Origin: Spirillospora albida | Lineage (GTDB): Bacteria > Actinomycetota > Actinomycetes > Streptosporangiales > Streptosporangiaceae | Direction: 5' to 3' | DNA length: 64,000 nucleotides | Assembly: GCF_000718255.1 (NCBI RefSeq) | Contig: NZ_JOFJ01000003.1 | Coordinates: forward strand, 1 to 64,000 | Shown here: in pieces, positions 28,091-37,654 of the stretch | Layout: each line of letters begins with the position of its first letter | Position numbering within the stretch: the first letter of the stretch is position 1 | Notes under the pieces: generated by a model | Databases searched by the model: none | What the model saw: only the letters and a program-made list of their open reading frames with translations | What the model was told of the DNA's origin: nothing | Position numbers and translations under genes: made by a program

Positions 28091-29053
28091 TTGCCACAGG
28101 GCCCGTCACGTCCGCCGTCGCGCCGCCTGATGCTCGGCGCGAGCGCCGCCCTCGCGCTGCCGTGGGCCGCGGGCTGCGCGGAGCGCCGGCCCCCGTCGCG
28201 GGACGTGGGGACGCTCGCCGCGGCGATCGCGTCCGAACAGGACCTCATCGCGACGTACGAGGCGGCGCGGGCGGCGAACGCGCCGCTCGCGGGGCGCCTC
28301 GATCCCGTCCTGGCCCGCCACCGGGAGCATCTGGCCGTGCTGCGCCGCCACCTCGTGCCGGGTTCGGGCGATCGCGCTCACGAGGGCGGGCGGATCCCGG
28401 CGCCGAGGGCCGAGCCGCTGCCGCCGGAAGGCGAGGCGGTGCTCGCGGCCCTGCGCCGCCTGGAGGCCCGCGCCGCCGCGGCGCGGGCGGCGGACACGCG
28501 GGAGGTCGAGCCGGGGCTGGCGCAGCTGCTTGCCGGCATCGGCGCCTGTGAGGCGGGCCATGCCGGTTCGGTGCGGGCGGCCGGCGTCCCGGACCCCGCG
28601 AAGTCGGGCGCGCAGGCGCTGCGGACCGCCCTGGAGGCCGAGCACGCGGCCGTGTACGGGTACGGGGTGCTGGGCTCCCGGCTCGGCGGGACGCTGCGGG
28701 CGAGCGCGAAGGCGGCGTGGAACGCGCACCGCGCCCAGCGGGACCGGCTGGGGGCGATCGTGGCGGGCGATCCGGTCGCGGCGGCACCAGTGTACGCGCT
28801 GCCGGTGCAGGTCACGTCCGCGCGCACCGCCGCCCAGCTCGGGGCCGCCCTGGAGGACGAGCTGGTCCGCGTGTACGTGGCGCTGGCGGGGGCGCCGGGG
28901 CCGAGGCTGCGCGTCCTGGCGGCGGGCTGCGCGCAGACGGCGATGACCCGGGCCGGGCGCTGGCGCGCGGCGGCGGGCGACCGGGCTCCGGCCTGGGCGT
29001 TCCCGGGGCTGCCCGCGGCGGCGCTGGCGCCCCCGCCGAGGCCCGGTGAGTGA
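28091..29053 (+). CDS. Tat-type lipoprotein-like protein with DUF4439 ferritin-like domain
   Basis: The N-terminus PSRRLMLGASAALALPWAAG followed by Cys has a twin-arginine, a hydrophobic core and a lipobox-like end (AAGC), so the protein is probably exported and lipidated. The mature part is helical and Ala/Arg-rich. The second half (ALRTALEAEHAAVYGYGVLG and later ALEDELVRVYVALAG) fits the DUF4439 ferritin-like fold, with glutamates positioned as possible metal ligands. The TTG at 28091 is chosen for GAGGAG just upstream; the ATG at 28067 has no ribosome-binding site. The 190 bp between this gene and rimP must hold both divergent promoters. Confidence 0.75.
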   Translation: MPQGPSRPPSRRLMLGASAALALPWAAGCAERRPPSRDVGTLAAAIASEQDLIATYEAARAANAPLAGRLDPVLARHREHLAVLRRHLVPGSGDRAHEGGRIPAPRAEPLPPEGEAVLAALRRLEARAAAARAADTREVEPGLAQLLAGIGACEAGHAGSVRAAGVPDPAKSGAQALRTALEAEHAAVYGYGVLGSRLGGTLRASAKAAWNAHRAQRDRLGAIVAGDPVAAAPVYALPVQVTSARTAAQLGAALEDELVRVYVALAGAPGPRLRVLAAGCAQTAMTRAGRWRAAAGDRAPAWAFPGLPAAALAPPPRPGE

Positions 29054-29089
29054 TCCTCCGCGGGTGGCGGCGCTGCTAGGGTCGAGCGG

Positions 29090-30166
29090 GTGTCCAGGTA
29101 CGGTCTCCTCGTCTCGCCATCGCACAACCGGGTCTACGGGCAGGCCGCCGCCGGGCTGGTGAAGGCCGAACTCGCGGTCTTCGGCGAGAGCGCGCTCGGC
29201 GGGCGGATCCGTGACATCGAGGAGTCGTCGATCGGCGGCGTCCCGTACGTGACGTTCACGGCCGAGGCGCCGGAGCCGGACGACATCCGCCTGCTGTCGA
29301 ACCTGTCGTCGCTCTACGCCCTGTTCGAGCTGCGGGCCGACGATCTGCTCCGCCCCGTCGCGATAGAGCCGCTGGACCGGTTCCCCAGCGATCTGCTGAC
29401 GATCCAGAAGTACTCCGGCAAGACCAACGAGCACTTCACCCGGCTGCTCCTCAACGTCACGGCCATGGCGACGTCGGCGCCCCGCGACCTGCTGGCGCGC
29501 CGGTTCCGGCTGTTCGACCCGATGTGCGGGCGGGGCACGACGCTGAACCAGGCGATGACGTACGGCATGGACGCCGCCGGGATGGACGTCGACGGCAAGG
29601 ACTTCGACGCCTACGCCGCGTTCATCAAGACCTGGCTGAAGAACAACCGGGTCAAGCACCAGGCCGAGATCACGAACATCCGCCGTGAGCGCGCCGTCCT
29701 CGGCCGCCGCCTGCACATCACGCTGGGCGCGACCAAGGAGGAGTACCGGAGCGGCGACACGAGGGAGATCACGGTCGTGAACGCGGACGCCCTCGGCGCG
29801 GGCCGCTTCTTCCGGCCGAACTCGTTCGACCTGATCGTGACGGACGCCCCGTACGGCGTGCAGCACGGCGCGCGTTCCCAGGGCGCGCGGGGGAAGGGCG
29901 CGCCGCCGGGCCGGAAGGGCGCCGACCTGTCCCGCAGCCCGGTGGAGCTGCTGGCGAAGGCCGTCCCGGAGTGGACCGGGCTGCTGCGGCCCGGCGGCGC
30001 GATCGGGATCTCCTGGAACACCTACGTGGGCCGGCGCGAGGACCTCGCCGAGATCCTCGCGTCCGCCGGCCTCGAGGTGCGGGACTCGGCCGCCCACCGG
30101 GCCTTCCGGCACCGCGTCGACCAGGCCATCAGCCGCGACCTGATCACGGCCCGCCGGCCCGGCTGA
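29090..30166 (+). CDS. TRM11-like SAM-dependent RNA/DNA methyltransferase
   Basis: The 358-residue protein has SAM motif I as LFDPMCGRGTTLNQA (about residues 142-156) and the amino-methyltransferase motif IV as TDAPYGVQHG. This arrangement is found in TRM11/THUMP-type N2-guanosine methyltransferases and related bacterial enzymes. A target in tRNA is likely but not shown. The GTG start lies 36 bp after the DUF4439 gene. The C-terminus converges with the HAD hydrolase gene. Confidence 0.82.
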   Translation: MSRYGLLVSPSHNRVYGQAAAGLVKAELAVFGESALGGRIRDIEESSIGGVPYVTFTAEAPEPDDIRLLSNLSSLYALFELRADDLLRPVAIEPLDRFPSDLLTIQKYSGKTNEHFTRLLLNVTAMATSAPRDLLARRFRLFDPMCGRGTTLNQAMTYGMDAAGMDVDGKDFDAYAAFIKTWLKNNRVKHQAEITNIRRERAVLGRRLHITLGATKEEYRSGDTREITVVNADALGAGRFFRPNSFDLIVTDAPYGVQHGARSQGARGKGAPPGRKGADLSRSPVELLAKAVPEWTGLLRPGGAIGISWNTYVGRREDLAEILASAGLEVRDSAAHRAFRHRVDQAISRDLITARRPG

Positions 30167-30175
30167 CCCGCCGCG

Positions 30176-30883
30176 CTAGCCGCCCCAGCCGTCGATGTGC
30201 GGCAGCAGCTCGTCCAGGCGGTCGATCAGCGCGTCCGGCGGGGTGAGGCCCGGACGGGAGAACGCGGCGGTCGTCTGGTGCCGGATCTGGACGGCGCGCA
30301 GCCCCGCCGCCTTGGCGCCGTGGATGTCGTCGAAGGGGCGGTCGCCGACGAAGACGCAGGACGCGGGATCGGTCGCGCCGACGGCGGCCATCGCGCAGCG
30401 GAACGCCTCGGCGTGCGGCTTGGCGTAGGGGATCTCGCTGGAGTAGACGGCCCCGTCGAGCATGTGCAGGACGTCGTCGCGGGCGAAGATCCGCTCGTGC
30501 CACTCCCGCGACCAGAGCGTGTTGGACAGGACGCCGATCTTGATGCCGCGCTCGCGGAGGTCCTGGAACAGGCCGGGGACGGCGGGGTCGGTGTGCGTGT
30601 GGGGCGTCCACATCTCGAACTTGGTGGCGAGGAGCTCCTCCGTGGGCTCGACGCCGGCCAGCTCGAACAGTTCGGCGAGGGTGGCGCTGAGGTGATCCTC
30701 GCTGCCGCGCCGCCACAGCTCCAGCTCGTTCTCGACGAGCGCGCGGGCGGCCTTCTCGACGTCCTCCGGCGGCAGGTGCGCCGAGCAGATCGCGTGCCAC
30801 ATGTCCGCGAGTTCGATGTCGTGCCAGGGGGTCAGGGTGCCGCCCCAGTCGAAGATGACCGCTTTCACTCCCATGAAGCGCAT
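30176..30883 (-). CDS. HAD-superfamily hydrolase
   Basis: The 235-residue phosphatase has motif I FDWGGTLTP, a helical cap, motif II IGVLSNT, motif III around AKPHAEAF and motif IV VFVGDRPFDD. The motif I second Asp is replaced by Gly (DWGGT), as in a known subset of HAD enzymes. The substrate is unknown. The start at ATG 30883 or at the GVKAVIFDW methionine (30874) is equally plausible. Confidence 0.87.
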   Translation of the reverse strand: MRFMGVKAVIFDWGGTLTPWHDIELADMWHAICSAHLPPEDVEKAARALVENELELWRRGSEDHLSATLAELFELAGVEPTEELLATKFEMWTPHTHTDPAVPGLFQDLRERGIKIGVLSNTLWSREWHERIFARDDVLHMLDGAVYSSEIPYAKPHAEAFRCAMAAVGATDPASCVFVGDRPFDDIHGAKAAGLRAVQIRHQTTAAFSRPGLTPPDALIDRLDELLPHIDGWGG

Positions 30884-30909
30884 CGTAACGGGCGACGAAA
30901 AGGGACCCC

Positions 30910-30930
30910 GCGCTTGATTAATTCAAGCGC
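30910..30930 (+). promoter_or_regulatory. Perfect 21-bp palindrome upstream of the secreted protein gene
   Basis: GCGCTTGA and TCAAGCGC flank TTAAT. It lies 20 bp before the ATG at 30950 and 27 bp after the divergent HAD start. This is the position and symmetry of a repressor operator, and it is AT-rich against the background. Confidence 0.65.
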
Positions 30931-30949
30931 TTTAGACGAGGATCCGTCC

Positions 30950-32518
30950 ATGCGGTCGTCAGCACGAAGCGCGGCGCTCGTCGCGAGCAGCCTCCTGGTC
31001 GCCTCCGTCGCCTCCGTCGCCTTCGTCGCCCCCGCCGCGGCCGACCCCGTCCCGGACGGCCCGGGGCGGGCCTTCGTCCCGGCGTACACCGGCGGCCCGG
31101 CGACGCCGAGGCCGCTGCCCGGACGGCCCGTCCCGGCCAACCCCTTCCAGGGCCCGGTGGGCACGTCGTCCATGCACGCCGACAGCCACGCGTCGGACAC
31201 CTACCCCTTCCTGGGGCCGCTGGGGCGCAGGCCCGAGGTGCTCACCGAGGCCAAGGGCGGCGGGCTGCCCGGTCTGTGCTCGACGGTCACGTTCGCCAGG
31301 AGGACGGGGCTGATCGTCGCGCAGTGCACGCGCGGGCAGAACTTCACGCTGCGGCTGATCGACCCGAGGACGCTCAAGGACCTCGCCGTCCACGAGCTGC
31401 CGCCCCGCTCCTCCACCGTGCGGGCCGTGTTCTCACTCGACCTCGACAAGGTGCTGACCGACACGTCCGGCGGCGCCTACTACTACCTCGACCCGCGGGA
31501 CCGGGCGGTGCTCGCCGACTCGGCGTTCCATCTGCGGCGCTTCGCGCACGAGAAGGGCCCGGACGGAGCATGGCGGTTCACGGTCACCGATGACTGGGAC
31601 CTGAGCCGGCACCTCCCCCACGACTGCGCGACCTGGACGAACCCGTTCCCGAAGGGCGAGTGCGACCCGATCACCGCGGTCGGCCCGGACTGGGGCGGGC
31701 TGATCTGGTGGATCACCCGCAACGGCCGCGTCGGCACCGTGGATCCCGCGACGGGGACGGTCAGGCGGACCGCACTCGCCGGGGAGCGCGTCCAGAACTC
31801 GTTCGCGGCGGCCGAGGACGGCGTCTCGATCGTGTCCGACCACGCCCTCTACCGGATGAGGGCGGACGCGTCCGGCACCCCGCGGATCGTCTGGCGCCAC
31901 GCCTACGACCGGGGCAGCGGACGCAAGCCGGGCCAGATCGACCAGGGCTCCGGCACGACGCCCACGTTCTTCGGCGACGGGTACGTCGCGATCACCGACA
32001 ACGCCGACGAACGCATGAACATCATCGTCCGGCGCCGCGCCGGCGGGCGGCTGGTCTGCCGGATCCCCGTGTTCGGCAGTGGAAGGAGCGCCACCGACAA
32101 CTCCCTCATCGGGTACGGGAACAGCCTGTTCGTCGAGAACAACCACGGCTACCGGAACTTCCTGGAGCTGCCGCCCGGCGGCTCGACGGTGGGCGGGGTC
32201 AGCCGGGTGGACGTCGATCCGGGAGGCAAGGGCTGCCGCACCGTCTGGACGAGCGCGGAGCGGTCGCCGTCCACCGTCGCGAAGGTGTCGGTCCCCGCGG
32301 GGCTCCTGTACCTCTACACGAAGGAGCCGCGCAAGGACCTGCTGGACGCGTGGTACTTCACGGCCGTGGACGTCCACAGCGGGCGCACCGTCTACAAGGT
32401 GCTCACCGGCATGGGCAAATGGTTCGACAACAACTGGGCGCCCATCACGATCGGCCCTGACGGCACGGGCTACGTCGGGGTGGTCGGCGGGCTGGTGGCC
32501 GTGCGGGACCGGGGATAG
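30950..32518 (+). CDS. Secreted protein with beta-propeller-like repeats, unrecognised
   Basis: The 522-residue protein begins MRSSARSAALVASSLLVASV with a typical Sec signal, cleaved near AAA-DPV. The mature part is rich in beta strands with spaced Trp, Asp and Gly. Segments such as GRVGTVDPATGTVRR, SLIGYGNSLFVENNHGYRN and WYFTAVDVHSGRTVYKV have the rhythm of quinoprotein or six-bladed propeller repeats. No catalytic motif is recognisable. The upstream palindrome suggests tight control. Confidence 0.78.
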   Translation: MRSSARSAALVASSLLVASVASVAFVAPAAADPVPDGPGRAFVPAYTGGPATPRPLPGRPVPANPFQGPVGTSSMHADSHASDTYPFLGPLGRRPEVLTEAKGGGLPGLCSTVTFARRTGLIVAQCTRGQNFTLRLIDPRTLKDLAVHELPPRSSTVRAVFSLDLDKVLTDTSGGAYYYLDPRDRAVLADSAFHLRRFAHEKGPDGAWRFTVTDDWDLSRHLPHDCATWTNPFPKGECDPITAVGPDWGGLIWWITRNGRVGTVDPATGTVRRTALAGERVQNSFAAAEDGVSIVSDHALYRMRADASGTPRIVWRHAYDRGSGRKPGQIDQGSGTTPTFFGDGYVAITDNADERMNIIVRRRAGGRLVCRIPVFGSGRSATDNSLIGYGNSLFVENNHGYRNFLELPPGGSTVGGVSRVDVDPGGKGCRTVWTSAERSPSTVAKVSVPAGLLYLYTKEPRKDLLDAWYFTAVDVHSGRTVYKVLTGMGKWFDNNWAPITIGPDGTGYVGVVGGLVAVRDRG

Positions 32519-32555
32519 GAGAGTAGGTCACGGGCGGGCGGGAACACCGGTCCCC

Positions 32556-32822
32556 ATGAGGCAACGCAGACCGGGCGAGGGCCGCGACCACCGCCAGGAC
32601 ATCGACGAGATGGGCGACGACGAGCAGGGCATGGACGTCGCGCTCACCGAGCAGTACGTCCAGGATCCGCCCCCGGACCACGTCATCGAGGAGCCCCGCG
32701 AAGGGCCGATCGGCATCACCGAGTACGAGAAGCGGACCGAGGGCGCGGGCGACGACGGCCCCTGGCCGCCCCCCAACCCCCCGGCCGAGTCGGACGCGAT
32801 GCACCACACCCGCCGCCCTTAG
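32556..32822 (+). CDS. Small acidic hypothetical protein
   Basis: The 88-residue product is rich in Asp, Glu and Pro (for example DIDEMGDDEQGMDVALTEQY and EEPREGPIGITEYEKR) and has no hydrophobic segment, so it is probably disordered and cytoplasmic. The codon pattern is coding-like, but no strong ribosome-binding site precedes the ATG. The family is not recognised. Confidence 0.45.
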   Translation: MRQRRPGEGRDHRQDIDEMGDDEQGMDVALTEQYVQDPPPDHVIEEPREGPIGITEYEKRTEGAGDDGPWPPPNPPAESDAMHHTRRP

Positions 32823-32942
32823 TCCCCGGGGTCGCCGGCATGGCGTCCGTCACTTGACGATTTCGAGATCGTTGCGCGGGGAATGTCATACGCGAGCCGT
32901 AGGTTGCGCAAGGCGGGACGAGCTTGCGAGGTGACCGGGGAC

Positions 32943-34136
32943 ATGCACGACACAGTCACGGCACCGGTCCGCCTCCAGGCCGACGCCCCGCCCTCCCCTC
33001 CCTCCGGAGCGCCCGCCGGGACGGCCGGCGCGCCCACGCGGTGGCGGCGCGCGCGAGGCCCGCTGCTGCGCTGGGGGTTCCTCGCCGCCGTCCTGGCCGC
33101 GCTCCCCTTCTTCGCCGGCAGCCTTCCCGACCCGGGCGCGATGTGGGCGTCGCTCAAGACCGCCCACCCCGCCTGGCTGGTCGTGGTCGTGGTCGCCGAG
33201 GCGGGCTCGATGGGCGCGTTCGCCCGGCTGCAGCGCCGCCTCCTGCGGGTCGGCGGGCTGCGCATGTCCCGCCGCCGCGCGTTCGCGATCACCTACGCGG
33301 GCAACGCGCTGTCGACCACGCTGCCGGCCGGGCCGGCGGTGAGCATCGGGTACACGTTCCGGCAGTTCCGGCGGGGCGGCGCGTCCGCCCGGCTCGCGAC
33401 GGCGGTGATCGTGGCGGGCGGGGTGATCACCACCGCCGCGTACACGGTGATCGGGCTGCTGGCGCTGACGACGCAGCCGCAGGCGCGGGTACCGGTACTG
33501 GTGGCCCTCGCCGTCCCGGTCCTGCTGTTCCTGCCCGCGCTGCGGTGGGGCGCGCTCCGCGCCCGGCTGGCGGTGCCGCTGCGGCACCTTTACCGGGCCG
33601 CGCTGGCGCATCCCCGGATCGGCCCGCACGCGGCGCGGCTCGCGGACGTCCGGACGGCGCTGCGCCCGTCCCGTCGCGACTGGGCGGCGCTCGCGGCGCT
33701 GGCGGTGCTCAACTGGGTCTGCGACATCGTGGCGCTGCTCGCGGCGGCGCACGCGGTCGGCATCGACGTCGCCCCGCACACGGTGGCGCTCGCGTACTTC
33801 GCGGCGCAGGCGGCGGGCAGCGCCCTGCCGCTGCTGCCCGGCGGGCTCGGCGCGATCGAGGGCAGCATGGCCGCCGCGCTGGTCGCGTTCGGCTCGGCCG
33901 TGACGCCCGCCGTGGCGGCCGTCGGGCTGTACCGGTTGATCTCGTACTGGGCGGTCGTGGCGGTCGGCTGGACGGCGTGGCTGGCCCTGCACGACGGGCC
34001 GCGCGTCCCCGAGCGCGCCAGGGCGGCGGCCGTGCGGGCGGGCGGCGCGGTCCTGCGCAGCCTGACCGCGGCGGCCCCCGTCACTCCCTGCGGCGGCCTC
34101 GGCTTCGCGCCTCCCGCGCACGTCCGCCGCCCGTAG
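32943..34136 (+). CDS. YbhN/UPF0104-family membrane protein (LPG synthase flippase-like)
   Basis: The 397-residue protein has about eight transmembrane helices. The family segments AGNALSTTLPAGPAVSIGY and LLPGGLGAIEGSM are clear. These correspond to the transmembrane domain of MprF/lysylphosphatidylglycerol synthase without the transferase domain, so lipid translocation is the likely role. The ATG at 32943 follows GAGGTG; the frame opens from 32883, but that part overlaps the upstream spacer. Confidence 0.83.
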   Translation: MHDTVTAPVRLQADAPPSPPSGAPAGTAGAPTRWRRARGPLLRWGFLAAVLAALPFFAGSLPDPGAMWASLKTAHPAWLVVVVVAEAGSMGAFARLQRRLLRVGGLRMSRRRAFAITYAGNALSTTLPAGPAVSIGYTFRQFRRGGASARLATAVIVAGGVITTAAYTVIGLLALTTQPQARVPVLVALAVPVLLFLPALRWGALRARLAVPLRHLYRAALAHPRIGPHAARLADVRTALRPSRRDWAALAALAVLNWVCDIVALLAAAHAVGIDVAPHTVALAYFAAQAAGSALPLLPGGLGAIEGSMAAALVAFGSAVTPAVAAVGLYRLISYWAVVAVGWTAWLALHDGPRVPERARAAAVRAGGAVLRSLTAAAPVTPCGGLGFAPPAHVRRP

Positions 34137-34179
34137 CGCCTGGAACCGGGCCGGAACCGCTCGCGCTCGGGACGCCTCC

Positions 34180-35412
34180 TCAGGAGACGGGGGTGTCCTC
34201 CGGGGTGCGCAGGCGGGTCAGGACCTGGACGGGGTCGGCGAGGACCTCCGCGAACGCGAACTCGGCGGCGCCGACGAGGGTCGTGTCGTCGCCGAGCTCG
34301 GTGGTGCGCAGCTTCACCCGCTCGCGGGGCGCGGCGAGCGCGTTGGTCGCGAGGACGCTGCGGACCTGCGCGGCGGAGCCGAGGTAGATGTCGCGGAGCG
34401 TCCCGCCGAACACCACCATGCCGGGGTTGAAGACGTTGACGAGGTTCGCGACGCCGAGCCCGAGCCGGTTCCCGACCCTGTGCAGCGCCTCGCGCGCGAC
34501 GATGTCGCCGCGGTCGGCGGCGTCGACGACGCCCCGGACGGCGTCGCGGCCCGACTGACCGGGGGCCGCCTCGCGCCCCGCGAGGTCGAGCAGGGTCCGC
34601 TCCCCCACCTCGGCCTCCAGGCAGCCGCGCGCGCCGCAGGCGCAGGGCCGTCCGCCGGGGTTGACGACCATGTGGCCGATCTCGCCGCCGAAGCCCTCGT
34701 CGCCGCCGAGCAGCCGCCCGCCGACGATGATCCCCCCTCCGACGCCGACGTCGCCGTGCAGGTAGATGAGGTTGTCGCAGCCGACGCCCGCGCCGCGCTC
34801 ATGCTCGGCGAGCGCGCCGAGGTTGGCGTCGTTGCGGACGGAGACGGGGATGCCGAGGCCGAGGCGGCGGGACAGGGCGTCGCCGAGGTGCACGTCGCCG
34901 ACGTCCAGGTTCGGCCCGAACATGATCGCGTCGTCGGACCGCCGGACGGTCCCCGGGAACGCGAGCGCCGCGCCGACGCACACCGCGCCGCGGTCGGCCT
35001 TGCGGACGAGGGACCGCGCGCCCGCGGCGAGGGTTCCCACCAGGTCGGAGGGGTCGGCGTCGCGGGATCGCGCCGCCTCGCGCCGGTCCAGGACGACGCC
35101 GCCGAGGCCGACGCGGGCGACGACGAGCCGGTCGACGCCGACGTCGAACGCCAGCACGTAGACGCGGGTGGACTCGGGCCGCACGACCAGGGACGGCCGG
35201 CCGGCGCGCCGTCCCGGCCCGCGCGGCAGCTCCTCCCGGACGAGGCCCGCGGCGGTGAGGTCGGACGTCAGCGCCATGATCGTGCTGCGGTTCAGGCCGA
35301 GCGACTCGGCCAGCCGCGCGCGCGAGGCGGGGCCGCGCAGATGGACGAAGCGCAGCAGCGTGCCGAGGTTGTGCCTGCGGATCTCCTCCGGCGCCGGGCC
35401 CGCGCGCATCAT
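34180..35412 (-). CDS. ROK-family transcriptional regulator (XylR-like repressor)
   Basis: The 410-residue regulator has an N-terminal winged helix (SRARLAESLGLNRSTIMALT) and a ROK sugar-sensing domain. The domain carries the zinc motif CACGARGCLE and the block DVGVGGGIIVGG. It closes the sugar ABC locus, and its ATG overlaps the upstream ATPase stop by ATGA. By analogy with actinobacterial XylR it should bind TTGTT/AACAA-type dyads, such as that at 39811-39829 before the binding-protein gene. Confidence 0.9.
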   Translation of the reverse strand: MMRAGPAPEEIRRHNLGTLLRFVHLRGPASRARLAESLGLNRSTIMALTSDLTAAGLVREELPRGPGRRAGRPSLVVRPESTRVYVLAFDVGVDRLVVARVGLGGVVLDRREAARSRDADPSDLVGTLAAGARSLVRKADRGAVCVGAALAFPGTVRRSDDAIMFGPNLDVGDVHLGDALSRRLGLGIPVSVRNDANLGALAEHERGAGVGCDNLIYLHGDVGVGGGIIVGGRLLGGDEGFGGEIGHMVVNPGGRPCACGARGCLEAEVGERTLLDLAGREAAPGQSGRDAVRGVVDAADRGDIVAREALHRVGNRLGLGVANLVNVFNPGMVVFGGTLRDIYLGSAAQVRSVLATNALAAPRERVKLRTTELGDDTTLVGAAEFAFAEVLADPVQVLTRLRTPEDTPVS

Positions 35413-36167
35413 CGGCGCAGCCCGAGGTCGCCGCTGACGCCCGCGGTGATCAGCTCGACGATCTGCCGGTGCGTGACGTCGGAGGTCCGGACCTGCGCGG
35501 CCATGCGGCCGAGGTAGAGCGCGGCGATCCGGTCCGACACCGCGAACACGTCGTTCATGTTGTGCGAGATCAGCACGACGGCGAGGCCCTTGTCGGCGAG
35601 CCGGCGGACGAGCTCGAGGACCTGCTGGGTCTGCACGACGCCGAGCGCGGCGGCGGGCTCGTCCAGGATGACGACCTTGCTGTCCCACAGGACGGCGCGG
35701 GCGATCGCGACGGTCTGCCGCTGCCCGCCGGACAGCGTGGAGATCCGCTGCCGGACCGAGCCGATCGTGCGGACGGACAGGCCCGCGAGGGTGCCGCGGG
35801 CGAGCTCCTCCATGCCGGCCTCGTCCAGCATGAGGCCCCGGCGGCGCTCGCGGCCGAGGAACAGGTTCTGGACGATGTCGAGGTTCTCGCAGAGGGCGAG
35901 GTCCTGGTGGACGATCTCGATGCCGAGCGCCGCCGCGTCGCGGGGGCTGCCGACCCGGGCCGGGGCGCCGTCGAAGCGGTACTCGCCGGAGTCGAACGGG
36001 TGGATCCCGCCGATGCACTTGACCAGAGTCGTCTTGCCCGCGCCGTTGTCGCCGACGAGCGCCGTGACCTCGCCGGGGTAGGCGGAGAACGCCACGTCGT
36101 GCAGGACCTTGACGGAACCGAAGCTCTTGTCGATGCCGCGCAGGTCGAGGACGGGCGTCACTGACAT
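35409..36167 (-). CDS. Sugar ABC transporter ATPase, second copy
   Basis: The 252-residue single-domain ATPase has Walker A GDNGAGKTT, signature LSGGQRQ and Walker B VVILDEPAAALG. It is a close paralogue of the ATPase at 37655-38440, sharing SPRDAAALGIEIV and LISHNMNDVF, but has Ala in place of Thr in DEP(T)AALG. A hairpin at 36307-36341 and a 191-bp gap separate it from the permease, so it may be transcribed with the ROK gene rather than with the main operon. Confidence 0.9.
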   Translation of the reverse strand: MSVTPVLDLRGIDKSFGSVKVLHDVAFSAYPGEVTALVGDNGAGKTTLVKCIGGIHPFDSGEYRFDGAPARVGSPRDAAALGIEIVHQDLALCENLDIVQNLFLGRERRRGLMLDEAGMEELARGTLAGLSVRTIGSVRQRISTLSGGQRQTVAIARAVLWDSKVVILDEPAAALGVVQTQQVLELVRRLADKGLAVVLISHNMNDVFAVSDRIAALYLGRMAAQVRTSDVTHRQIVELITAGVSGDLGLRR

Positions 36168-36306
36168 CCTGAGGGGCTCCCACCGTGCCACGCCGCCGTC
36201 GCGCGATGGGCGGTCGTGGCCGCCGAGCGTATCAGCCGCGCCAGGGTGCCGGTACCCGGGCGTTGCGGCGCCGTTCCGGCCCGCCTCGAGCGCGTGGGGC
36301 CGCACC

Positions 36307-36341
36307 GGGGGGCCGGCGGCGGCGCGCGCCGCCGGCCCCCC
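36307..36341 (-). terminator. GC-only hairpin after the permease gene
   Basis: GGGGGGCCGGCGGCG pairs with CGCCGCCGGCCCCCC almost without a loop, 18 bp after the permease stop. There is no T-tract. The rest of 36168-36358 shows no other feature. Confidence 0.65.
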
Positions 36342-36358
36342 GCCGCCGCCCGGCAGGT

Positions 36359-37642
36359 TCACCTTCCGGTACTCGACCGGCGGCGCCGGGCGAGGGCGTC
36401 GATGCTCGCGGCGAGCAGCAGCACGACCCCGGTGATGAGGTAGCTCAGGTACGCCTTGGTGCCGAGGAGCCCCAGCCCGTTCTCGATGATCGCGATGACC
36501 AGGCCGCCGAGCACGGCGTCGCGGGCCTTGCCGCGGCCGCCGAACAGGCTCGTCCCGCCGATGACCGCGGCGCCGACCGCGTACAGCAGCGTGTTGCCGC
36601 CGCCCGCGTCGGTCGCGACGGAGTTCAGCCGGGACGCGGCGACGATGCCGCTGACCGCCGCGAACGCCGACCCGATCATGAAGACGGAGATCCGGATGCG
36701 GGTCACGTTGATGCCGGCCCGGCGGGCCGCCTCGGCGTTGCCGCCGACCGCGTAGATGTGCCGGCCGTAGGCCGTCCGGGACAGGACGAACGTGCAGCCG
36801 ATCAGCAGGACGCCGACCAGCGGCACGCCCCACGGGATCCCGGCCAGCGTGATCAGCGGGCTCGGGGCGCGGTCGATGCTGAGCAGGTAGGTGCCGGCGA
36901 GCAGCACGACCGCGACGACCGCGGACTGGGCGACGACGAGCTGCAGCGGCCGCGAGTGCAGCCTGCGGTCCCGCTGCCGTTTCCAGCGCAGCAGCTGGGT
37001 CGCGGCGTAGCCGGCGGCGCAGAGGGCCGCGAGGGTCCAGCCGAGCGGTACCGGCATGTTCTTGTTGGCGAGCGCGACGATGACGTCGTCGCGGACGGGG
37101 ACCGTGCCGCCCTCGCCGATCATCCACAGCGTGATGCCCTGGATGCCGAGGAAGAAGGCCAGCGTGACGACGAACGACGGGATCCGCAGGACCGAGACCA
37201 GCCAGCCGATCGCGGTGCCGAGGACGATGCCGACCGCGACGGCCGACAGCACCGCGACGTACCACGGCTGGCCGGAGTCGACCATGAGCTTGGCCATCAC
37301 CGCCGCGCAGACGCCGCTCGCGACGCCGGCGGACAGGTCGATCTCGCCGAGCAGCAGGACGAACACCAGGCCCATCGCGAGGATGGTGATGGGCAGCGCC
37401 TGCGTGAACAGGTTCGCGATGTTGCCCTCGCTGAGGAACGTCTCCGGCTTCAGCGCGGTGAACAGCACGATCAGGCCGGTCAGCCCGAGGATGGCGGGCA
37501 GCGCGCCGAGCTCGCCGGAACGGATCCGGTCCCGGTAGTCGCGCACCGCCGACCGCATGTCGTGCTCGCGCAGGTCGTTGGCGAAGTCCGCGTCGGCGAG
37601 TTTCACGGCGGGACCCTTGCCCCCGGGGATGTCGGTGGACAC
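36359..37642 (-). CDS. xylH: Xylose-type sugar ABC transporter permease
   Basis: The 427-residue permease has about ten to twelve hydrophobic helices. ALPITILAMGLVFVLLLGEI and LSAGVASGVC form the classic BPD_transp_2 segment, and the cytoplasmic loop is YAVGGNAEAARRAGINV. The long N-terminal cytoplasmic part (about 45 residues) is typical of XylH. The substrate, xylose or a similar pentose, is inferred from similarity and from the ROK regulator. Confidence 0.9.
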   Translation of the reverse strand: MSTDIPGGKGPAVKLADADFANDLREHDMRSAVRDYRDRIRSGELGALPAILGLTGLIVLFTALKPETFLSEGNIANLFTQALPITILAMGLVFVLLLGEIDLSAGVASGVCAAVMAKLMVDSGQPWYVAVLSAVAVGIVLGTAIGWLVSVLRIPSFVVTLAFFLGIQGITLWMIGEGGTVPVRDDVIVALANKNMPVPLGWTLAALCAAGYAATQLLRWKRQRDRRLHSRPLQLVVAQSAVVAVVLLAGTYLLSIDRAPSPLITLAGIPWGVPLVGVLLIGCTFVLSRTAYGRHIYAVGGNAEAARRAGINVTRIRISVFMIGSAFAAVSGIVAASRLNSVATDAGGGNTLLYAVGAAVIGGTSLFGGRGKARDAVLGGLVIAIIENGLGLLGTKAYLSYLITGVVLLLAASIDALARRRRSSTGR

Positions 37643-37654
37643 CTGCGTCCCCTT

